Source: Nocardioides lianchengensis
GTDB lineage: Bacteria; Actinomycetota; Actinomycetes; Propionibacteriales; Nocardioidaceae
Direction: 5' to 3'
Length of the DNA: 64,000 nucleotides
NCBI RefSeq assembly: GCF_900101465.1
Contig: NZ_FMZM01000002.1
Coordinates: forward strand, 372,001-436,000
The position numbers were made by a program, and so were the translations under genes. The notes beneath the pieces are model-generated. The model was given only the letters and a program-made list of their open reading frames with translations, had not been told where the DNA came from and did no database searches. Positions 36,191 through 42,780 of this stretch are shown piece by piece; the stretch's first letter is position 1; each line of letters opens with the position of its first letter.

Positions 36191-37419
36191 CGGCTCGCGG
36201 CGAGCTCCCGGTCGCTGCGGTCCTCGCGCTCCTCGACCCGCGGGCCGTCGGTGAGGTGCGCGTAGTAGTCGCGCGGCGCCCCGCGGCGGTCGATCATCGC
36301 GAGCAGCTTCAGCCCGGCGGCCTCGACGGTGCGCGAGCTGACCCAGGCGAGCAGCACGGTGGGGACCACCACGAGCACGGCGGTGACCACGAAGAAGCTC
36401 CCGCTGCGGGCCTCGGGCAGCACCCCGAGGTGGCCGAGCAGGCGCATCACCGGCTCGTGGATCAGGTAGACGCCGTACCCGAGACCGCCGAGCCACGCCA
36501 GCGGCCGCCAGTCGAGCACGGCCGGCCACGGGCCGTCGTGGAGCACGATCGAGGCGAACGCCGCCGTGAGCGCGAGGGCGTACGCCGGGTGCCACCACTC
36601 GCCCGTCACCGAGTCGATCGGGCGGATGAGGACCAGCCACACCAGCACGGCCACGCCCCCGGTCGCCAGCGCGCCGCGGGCCGCCCGGCCGAGCCGGACA
36701 CCGGCGGCTGCGAGCACCGCCAGGCCCATCCCGAGGCCGAAGTCCGCAGCCCGGGAGATCGGCGAGAACCAGAGCGACCAGTCGGTGTGCGGCTGGCCCG
36801 AGAGCAGGGTCGCCCAGGCCAGGTAGGCCAGGCCGACGACCACGAGCAGCGCCGGCAGCACCGCCGCGACGGCGAGCCGGCCGCGACGGGTCGCGGCCCG
36901 TCGTACCCCGGCGTGGACGAGGGGTACGGCGAGCGCCATCACGACGTAGAAGTGGAACTCGACGCCGAGCGACCAGGCCGGACCGTTGGTCCAGAAGATG
37001 TACTCGTCGCTGTAGACGTGGGTGAACGTCAGGTGGGTCAGCAGGTCCTGCCAGTGCCCCGGCAGCTCGGGGTTGGTCGCCGTCCACACCAGCAACACGA
37101 CGACGTAGTAGAGCGGGAGCAGGCGGGCCATCCGGCGGTAGAGCAGCACCCGACCGGGCTTGTCAGTGGCCCCGGCGGCCGCCGCCCGGGCGATCGGCAG
37201 CCAGAGCACCAGCCCGGACAGCACGAAGAACATGTCGACGAACAGGTCGGTGCCGGTCATCAGCTGGTGGGCCGTGCCCGACCACGGCCAGGTGCCCTCG
37301 GCACCGGTCCGGTTGTGCTGGTAGGCGTGGAAGAACACGACGGCGAACGCGGCCAGGGCGCGCAGCCAGCCGAGCGGGTAGCGGGGCGCGGTGGTCGTGG
37401 GGACGGTCTGGGCGCTCAT
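36187..37419 (-). CDS. Membrane acyltransferase (acyltransferase 3, OafA-like)
   Basis: A 410-residue membrane enzyme that O-acylates sugars or polysaccharides. About ten helices, starting with RYPLGWLRALAAFAVVFFHAYQHN, the family's first-helix signature containing the RxxR-like Arg and catalytic-site His. The motif TGTDLFVDMFFVLSGLVLWLPIARA follows, and RRMARLLPLYYVVVL sits before helix 4. The start ATG overlaps the stop of the glycosyltransferase by ATGA, so both are made together. It probably decorates the polymer made by that glycosyltransferase. Confidence 0.92.
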   Translation of the reverse strand: MSAQTVPTTTAPRYPLGWLRALAAFAVVFFHAYQHNRTGAEGTWPWSGTAHQLMTGTDLFVDMFFVLSGLVLWLPIARAAAAGATDKPGRVLLYRRMARLLPLYYVVVLLVWTATNPELPGHWQDLLTHLTFTHVYSDEYIFWTNGPAWSLGVEFHFYVVMALAVPLVHAGVRRAATRRGRLAVAAVLPALLVVVGLAYLAWATLLSGQPHTDWSLWFSPISRAADFGLGMGLAVLAAAGVRLGRAARGALATGGVAVLVWLVLIRPIDSVTGEWWHPAYALALTAAFASIVLHDGPWPAVLDWRPLAWLGGLGYGVYLIHEPVMRLLGHLGVLPEARSGSFFVVTAVLVVVPTVLLAWVSSRTVEAAGLKLLAMIDRRGAPRDYYAHLTDGPRVEEREDRSDRELAASR

Positions 37420-39350
37420 GCGGCCACCTCCTCGGAGGTCTCGGGGACGTCGGTCGACCGGCTGCTGCCGGAGCTGGGGGCGTTGCGGGGCGTCACGACC
37501 CACTGGTGCTCGCCGCGCAGCTGCTTGAGGTGCGCGACCCGGGCGACGACGTTCTTGGCCTCGGTGTAGACGAGCATGTTGGCGATCGCGGCGCCGAGGA
37601 ACCACCGGCCGTGGCGCCGGATCTCGGGCGCGGCCAGCCGCCAGGCGGCGAAGGTCTGCAGCGGCCCGGAGACGGTCACGAACAAGGTCACCAGCGCGAA
37701 GATCGGCGAGGTCAGGTCGAGCCCGCCGTCGCGCCACGCGTAGAAGCCGATCAGCGGCCAGGCGAGCACGGCGATCCAGGGGTAGAGCTCGCGCCACCCC
37801 AGCAGGTACGTCGCCCCGAGCTTCTGGCGCAGGGTCAGCCGGGAGGAGCGCAGGATCGGGCGCAGGTGCTTCAGCGAGACCTGGAACCAGCCCTGGGCCC
37901 AGCGCATCCGCTGCTTCCACAGCGCCTTCGGCGTCTCGGGCGCGAGCTCGCGGCTGATCAGCCCGGGGTCGTTGACGATCCGGCCGCCGGCGGCGAGGAC
38001 CCGCATGGACGCCTCGATGTCCTCGGTGAGGAACGAGCCGCGCAGCCGGATCCGCTCGAGAGCGGAGGTGCGCCAGTAGCCGTTGGAGCCGCCGAAGATC
38101 CCGAAGCCGTGCAGCTGGGCCCGGCCGGGGTGCGAGACGGCGTAGATCTGCTCGAACTCGACCGCGACCAGCCGTGCGAGCGCGGAGTCGTCGCCGTTGC
38201 GGATGACGCAGTGGCCCTGCACGACGTCGACCGGGTCGCGGGTGTCGCTGAACCAGGCCCAGGCGCGGTCGAACGCGCCGGCCATCGGGTGGTGGTCGGC
38301 GTCGAAGATCCCGACGAACTCGCCCTCGGCCACCCGCAGCGCGGCGTTCACGTTCTGCGCCTTGGAGGTGCTGTCGGCGACCTTCAGCACGGTGAGGCCG
38401 TCGTGGTCGGCGGCGAGCTGCTCGAGCTCGGCCTCGACCGGGACCGCGAAGGGGGTGTTGTAGGCGAGCACGACCTGCAGGCCGCCGGCGTACTCCTGGG
38501 CCAGGAAGGCGCGGACCGTCTCGACGATGGTGTCGGCCTCGTTGGGCAGGTACGCCGCGATCACGGCCGTCGCGCGCGGGGCCGGACCGGGGTCGGCCGG
38601 CGGGCGCGGCGGGTCGAGGGCCTGGGAGCTCTCGGCCCAGATGGTCAGCGCGGTCAGTGAGAGCGCGCCGACGAGGAACCAGTAGACGACCGTGGAGACG
38701 TCCAGCCCGACGGCGTCGAGCCCGACCAGGGCCAGGAACGGCACCAGCATGGCGCCGAGCGTCGCCCACACGATCTGGGAGCCGGCCGACCAGAGGTTGA
38801 TCCGCGGCTGGCGCGTCCTGACGTCGGCGGCATGGTGACGGGGCTGGAGGTCGCGCTGGAGCAGCGACTCGGCGGCCGCGGAGGAGGCGTTCACCTCGGC
38901 CTGGCGGGCGCCCTGCTTGCGGGTGACCGGGGCCCAGCCGACGCCGAGGTCGATGACGCCGCGGCGCAGACCGTGGGCGTCCGCGACCAGGTCGAGGACC
39001 TCGACCGCGTGGTAGGCCATCTCCTGCAGGCGGACCGGGCGGGCGGCCCGCTCGCCACGGCGCAGCCGCAGGGTGAGTCGCCCCTCGGGGGTGCCGGCCA
39101 CGACCTCGCCGGGGTGCAGGAAGCGGGTGAGCCGCTCGGCGGCCTCGACGACGAGGTCGCCCGAGGCACGCACGGAGTCGCCGGCGTCTCCACTGGGGGC
39201 GGCCCAGACCGGCTCGAGGACCGCGACGATCTCGCGGCGTGAGGGCCGGGAGCGCAGCGGCTCGGCGGAGACGACGACCTCGGGGGCCACGACACGGCCG
39301 CCCGCCAGCCGGGACGGCTGGTCGGGACGGCGCAGGGGGATGAGGGACAC
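37416..39350 (-). CDS. Membrane glycosyltransferase, family 2 (cellulose-synthase-like)
   Basis: A 644-residue processive-type GT2 enzyme. Residues 1-180 are a soluble domain of unknown type, followed by two membrane helices (to about 245), the catalytic domain (about 260-480) and three to four C-terminal helices. Catalytic residues are visible as GIFDADHHP (DxD), SFLTEDIEA (TED) and QRMRWAQGW (QxxRW), the sugar-polymerising signature. The enzyme likely extends an exopolysaccharide with UDP-sugar. The N-terminal domain has a segment (ERLTRFLHPGEVVAG, then RLQEMAYHAVEVLDLVADAHG) with weak GGDEF-like spacing, which I do not assign. The acyltransferase is coupled downstream. Confidence 0.9.
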   Translation of the reverse strand: MSLIPLRRPDQPSRLAGGRVVAPEVVVSAEPLRSRPSRREIVAVLEPVWAAPSGDAGDSVRASGDLVVEAAERLTRFLHPGEVVAGTPEGRLTLRLRRGERAARPVRLQEMAYHAVEVLDLVADAHGLRRGVIDLGVGWAPVTRKQGARQAEVNASSAAAESLLQRDLQPRHHAADVRTRQPRINLWSAGSQIVWATLGAMLVPFLALVGLDAVGLDVSTVVYWFLVGALSLTALTIWAESSQALDPPRPPADPGPAPRATAVIAAYLPNEADTIVETVRAFLAQEYAGGLQVVLAYNTPFAVPVEAELEQLAADHDGLTVLKVADSTSKAQNVNAALRVAEGEFVGIFDADHHPMAGAFDRAWAWFSDTRDPVDVVQGHCVIRNGDDSALARLVAVEFEQIYAVSHPGRAQLHGFGIFGGSNGYWRTSALERIRLRGSFLTEDIEASMRVLAAGGRIVNDPGLISRELAPETPKALWKQRMRWAQGWFQVSLKHLRPILRSSRLTLRQKLGATYLLGWRELYPWIAVLAWPLIGFYAWRDGGLDLTSPIFALVTLFVTVSGPLQTFAAWRLAAPEIRRHGRWFLGAAIANMLVYTEAKNVVARVAHLKQLRGEHQWVVTPRNAPSSGSSRSTDVPETSEEVAA

Positions 39351-39439
39351 GGGGCACTGGCCTTTCGGAGTCGGGTACGCCGCGGCCCGCGGGTGGCGGG
39401 CGACGGTGGTGCTGACGGTCCGGGGCGCCGCGGATGGGG

Positions 39440-39453
39440 CGTCCGATCGGACG
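39440..39453. promoter_or_regulatory. Perfect 14-bp palindrome upstream of the glycosyltransferase
   Basis: CGTCCGATCGGACG, self-complementary over 14 bases, 90 bases upstream of the glycosyltransferase start in the 237-base divergent region. It may bind a regulator of the polysaccharide genes. No promoter boxes stand out near it. Confidence 0.4.
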
Positions 39454-39563
39454 AGAAAGGCGCGCTGCGTGAGTCGCGCTCGTCCTCCACCGTAGGGGCG
39501 GACGGGGGGCCGGACTCAAGCCCCGGCGGGGTGGTTCCGGTCACGAGGCTCCTGGACAGCAGG

Positions 39564-39577
39564 TGGAACACGTTCTA
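39564..39577 (+). promoter_or_regulatory. KstR-like operator TGGAACACGTTCTA
   Basis: The 14 bases fit TNNAACNNGTTNNA, the consensus I know for the TetR regulator KstR of sterol breakdown in mycobacteria and rhodococci. The site ends 10 bases before the ATG of the dehydrogenase gene at 39588. Confidence 0.5.
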
Positions 39578-39587
39578 ATTTGCGATC

Positions 39588-40631
39588 ATGACCCAGCCCC
39601 TGCGCGTGATCCAGTGGACGACCGGCAACATCGGGCGGCGCTCGCTGCACGCGATCCTGGCCCGGCCCGACCTCGAGCTCGTCGGCGTCTACGCCCACGG
39701 TGCCGACAAGGTCGGCCGCGACGCCGCCGAGCTCTGCGGCTGGCCGTCGCCGACCGGGGTCCTCGCGACCAACGACGTCGCCGCGCTGCTGGCCCTGGGC
39801 GCCGACGCCTGCTGCTACAACCCGTTGTGGCCCTCGGTCGACGAGCTGTGCGCGCTGCTCGAGGCGGGGGTGAACGTCTGCTCCAGCGCGGCCTGGATCA
39901 CCGGCGGGAAGCAGTCACCGGAGGACCTCGAGCGGATCCGTACGGCGTGCGAGCGGGGCGGCTCGACGATCTTCGGGTCGGGCGCCCACCCCGGCATGAC
40001 CAACCTGGTCGGGATGGTGCTGAGCGGCTCCTGCGAGCAGGTCGACGAGATCAGGATCACCGAGTCGGTGGACTGCTCGACGTATGAGTCGGCCGAGACG
40101 CAGACCGCGATGGGCTTCTCGCTCGACCCCGAGACCCCCGGGCTGGCCGAGTCGGTCCGCCGCGAGTCGGAGGTCTTCGCGGAGTCGGCCGCGATGATGG
40201 CCGACGCGATCGGCGTGACCCTGGACCGGCTGACCTTCGACGTCACCTTCACCGCGGCCACCGGCGACACCGACCTCGGCTTCATGACGATCCCGGCCGG
40301 CACGGTCGGCGGCGTGATGGGCTACCACCGCGGCTGGGTCGGCGATCGCAACGTGGTCAGCGTCGGCTTCAACTGGACGATGGGCGAGCACGTCGTACCC
40401 CCGAAGCCGCTGGCGCACGGCCACGTCATCCAGATCTTCGGCGTGCCCAACATGCGCACCGTCATCCACTGCCTGCCCCCGCAGGACTGGAGCGAGGGCT
40501 TCATGGACCTCGGGATGATCTACACGGCGATGCCGGTCACCAACGCCGTCCCCTACGTCGTCGCCGCGCCCCCCGGCATCGTCACCCTGAAGGACCTCCC
40601 GCCGATCACCGGCCGAGTCAGCACGAAGTGA
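39588..40631 (+). CDS. Dihydrodipicolinate reductase-like NAD(P)-dependent dehydrogenase
   Basis: A 347-residue oxidoreductase with a Rossmann N-terminus (RVIQWTTGNIGRRSLHAILARPDLELVGVYAH) and the ACCYNPLWPSVDELCALLEAGVNVCS segment seen in DapB-like and 2,4-diaminopentanoate-dehydrogenase-like enzymes. It is longer than true DapB (about 250 residues) and lysine-pathway genes are absent, so a role in lysine synthesis is unlikely. The KstR-like box in front hints at lipid or sterol metabolism. The gene ends in a cluster of repeats at 40611-40685. Confidence 0.82.
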   Translation: MTQPLRVIQWTTGNIGRRSLHAILARPDLELVGVYAHGADKVGRDAAELCGWPSPTGVLATNDVAALLALGADACCYNPLWPSVDELCALLEAGVNVCSSAAWITGGKQSPEDLERIRTACERGGSTIFGSGAHPGMTNLVGMVLSGSCEQVDEIRITESVDCSTYESAETQTAMGFSLDPETPGLAESVRRESEVFAESAAMMADAIGVTLDRLTFDVTFTAATGDTDLGFMTIPAGTVGGVMGYHRGWVGDRNVVSVGFNWTMGEHVVPPKPLAHGHVIQIFGVPNMRTVIHCLPPQDWSEGFMDLGMIYTAMPVTNAVPYVVAAPPGIVTLKDLPPITGRVSTK

Positions 40632-40685
40632 GGCCGAGTCAGCACCAGTTGTGCTGACTCGGCCCACAACAACTGCTGACTCGGC
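40611..40685. terminator. Four-copy inverted/direct repeat between convergent genes
   Basis: GGCCGAGTCAGCAC occurs at 40611-40624 (inside the gene end) and 40632-40645; its complement is at 40651-40664, and 12 of its bases recur at 40674-40685. The 40632/40651 pair makes a 14-bp stem with a 5-base loop. Several mutually exclusive stems are possible. Position fits a bidirectional terminator. Confidence 0.65.
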
Positions 40686-40687
40686 GG

Positions 40688-42166
40688 TTAGTGACCGACG
40701 AGGACGGTCGGGTCGACGGACTGCTCGGCCTTCTTGCGGGGCAGGAAGTACGCCGGGATCAGCACCAGCGCGACCATCACGGTGCCGACCCAGAAGACGC
40801 CGCTGAAGACGCCGGCCAGGTCGCCGACGGGGTCGGTGGCGCCGATGTCGTTCTTGACGCCGTTGGTGAGCAGCACCGAGAAGATCGCGGTGCCGATCGA
40901 GGCGGCGACCTGCTGGATGATGTTCATCAGCGTCGAGCCGCGGGCGATGGTGTGCTCGCGCAGGGTCTGCAGCGCGGCCGACATGATCGGCATCATCGTG
41001 GCGCCCATGCCGAGGCCCTGGACGAAGAGCGCCAGCCCGAGGAACCAGTACGACGTCGTGTCGTCCAGCGTGGCGTAGAGGCCCAGGCCGACGGTGATCG
41101 TGGCGACGCCGGCCATCACGATCTTGCCGGGCCCGATCCTGTCGCTCAGCACGCCGGCGAGCGGCATGGTGAGCATCGCGCCGACGCCCTGCGGGGCCAG
41201 CAGCAGGCCGGCCATCATGGCGGACTCGCCGCGCACGCCCTGGTAGTACTGCGGGAACAGCAGGCTGGCGCCGAAGAACGCGATCGCGAACAGCGTCATG
41301 CCGATCACCGCGAAGGTGAGGGTGCGGTTGGCGAACAGCCGCAGGTCGACCAGCGGGTGCTCGTTGCGGCGGTTGAGGGCCCACGGGACGAAGGCGGCGA
41401 TCAGGACCGCGCCGATCAGCGCCGGGAGCAGGACCTTGGCGGCCCAGACGGTGCCGGTCTCGGGGATCGAGGAGACGCCGTACAGGAAGAGGGCGAGGCC
41501 GGGGGAGAGCAGCACCATGCCGAGCCAGTCGAAGGACTCCGACGGGGTGGGGGCGTCGGCCGGGAGCACCTTCCAGGCGTAGACCAGCGCGACCAGGCCG
41601 ATCGGCAGGTTGATCAGGAAGATCCAGTGCCAGGACGCGTTGTCGATCAGCGCGCCGCCGAGGATCGGGCCGGCGATCGGGCCGAGCAGCATCGGGATGC
41701 CCATCACGGCCATCACCCGGCCGATCCGGTCGGGGCCGGCGGCGCGGGTCAGGATGGTCATGCCGAGCGGCACCAGCATGCCGCCGCCGAAGCCCTGCAC
41801 GACGCGGAAGGCGACCAGCATCTCCAGCGAGGTCGCCACCGCGCACAGCACCGAGCCGACGGTGAACAACACCACGGCGGTGAGGTAGAGCCGCTTGGTG
41901 CCGAACCGGTCGGACGCCCACCCGGTCAGCGGGATCACGCTCGCCAGGGCGAGCGTGTAGGCGGTCATCGTCCAGGCGACCTGCGCGGTGGTCGCGTCGA
42001 AGACGTCCTCGAAGGTGCGCAGCGCGACCGAGACGACCGTGATGTCGAGGATCGACATGATCGCGCCGACCACGACCACTCCGGCGACCAGCAGGACGTC
42101 GCGGTCGAGCTTGTCGGGGGATCCGGGGGCGGGCGGCGGGGCGCTGGTCTCGGGAGCACTGGTCAC
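40688..42166 (-). CDS. MFS drug transporter, DHA2 family
   Basis: A 492-residue 14-helix exporter of the EmrB/QacA class. The start region has MSILDITVVSVALRTFEDVF, motif A is GWASDRFGTKRLYLTA, and RVVQGFGGGMLVPLGMTIL is the antiporter motif C area. The gene begins with GTG at 42166. Unlike the MFS gene at 22138 it belongs to the longer DHA2 type with a wide central loop (ALNRRNEHPLVDLRLFANRTL). Substrate unknown. It shares the terminator-like repeat with the convergent dehydrogenase and lies upstream of nothing on its strand except the peroxidase gene's 3' side. Confidence 0.93.
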   Translation of the reverse strand: MTSAPETSAPPPAPGSPDKLDRDVLLVAGVVVVGAIMSILDITVVSVALRTFEDVFDATTAQVAWTMTAYTLALASVIPLTGWASDRFGTKRLYLTAVVLFTVGSVLCAVATSLEMLVAFRVVQGFGGGMLVPLGMTILTRAAGPDRIGRVMAVMGIPMLLGPIAGPILGGALIDNASWHWIFLINLPIGLVALVYAWKVLPADAPTPSESFDWLGMVLLSPGLALFLYGVSSIPETGTVWAAKVLLPALIGAVLIAAFVPWALNRRNEHPLVDLRLFANRTLTFAVIGMTLFAIAFFGASLLFPQYYQGVRGESAMMAGLLLAPQGVGAMLTMPLAGVLSDRIGPGKIVMAGVATITVGLGLYATLDDTTSYWFLGLALFVQGLGMGATMMPIMSAALQTLREHTIARGSTLMNIIQQVAASIGTAIFSVLLTNGVKNDIGATDPVGDLAGVFSGVFWVGTVMVALVLIPAYFLPRKKAEQSVDPTVLVGH

Positions 42167-42249
42167 CGGCCCAGGCTAAGAGCCGGTCTCAACCGATGGC
42201 ATCCGACTTTCGTCGCAACGGCGTGTGGGCTCGCTCACGCCCGGGCCGG

Positions 42250-42738
42250 TCAGGCGGTGATCGCCTTCACCGCGTCGACGAGGGCCGGGTCCTCGGGGAC
42301 GACGCCCGGGCTGAAGCGGGCCACGACGGTGCCGTCGCCGGCGAGGAGGAACTTCTCGAAGTTCCAGGTCACGTCGCCGGCCTCGCCCTGCTCGTTCGGG
42401 GTGTCGACCAGGCCCTGGTAGATCGGGTGCCGGTCGTCGCCGTTGACCTCGATCTTCTCGGTCATCGGGAAGCTCACGCCGTACGTCGCGGAGCAGAACT
42501 CGGCGATCTCCTCCGCGCTGCCGGGCTCCTGGCCCAGGAACTGGTTGCACGGCAGACCGACCACGGTGAACCCGGCGCCGGCGTACTCCTCGTGGAGCTG
42601 CTCCAGGCCGGTGTACTGCGGGGTCAGGCCGCACTTGCTGGCCACGTTGACGAGCAGGGCGGGCTTGCCGCCGGTGATCTCGCCGAGGGTGGTGGCGGTG
42701 CCGTCGAGGCGCGCGATCGGGGCGTCGAGGATGCTCAT
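42250..42738 (-). CDS. Glutathione peroxidase family protein, second copy
   Basis: A 162-residue Cys-type peroxidase, paralogue of the gene at 6221. The peroxidatic Cys is C36 in NVASKCGLTPQYTGLE; the Gln is in GLPCNQFLGQEPG and the Trp-Asn in TWNFEKFLLAGDG. The Cys in AEFCSATYGVSF is at the resolving position. N-terminus is six residues shorter than in the first copy. ATG 42738 gives the usual family start. It is divergent from the SNF2 helicase gene with 42 bases between starts, so the two share a promoter region. Confidence 0.93.
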   Translation of the reverse strand: MSILDAPIARLDGTATTLGEITGGKPALLVNVASKCGLTPQYTGLEQLHEEYAGAGFTVVGLPCNQFLGQEPGSAEEIAEFCSATYGVSFPMTEKIEVNGDDRHPIYQGLVDTPNEQGEAGDVTWNFEKFLLAGDGTVVARFSPGVVPEDPALVDAVKAITA

Positions 42739-42780
42739 GCTCCTGACCCTAGTGTCGGACGCCCCGGCTAGCGTCTGCGC

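Noticed and set aside
34160..37087. 975-codon minus-strand frame across the membrane protein and LLM genes
   Set aside because: It is a shadow: composition is Arg/Gly/Pro-rich and it crosses two genes with good motifs on the other strand.
39351..39587. Possible cyclic-dinucleotide riboswitch before the glycosyltransferase
   Set aside because: I could not find the conserved core of the c-di-GMP or c-di-AMP riboswitch classes in the 237-base region; only a 14-bp palindrome stands out.
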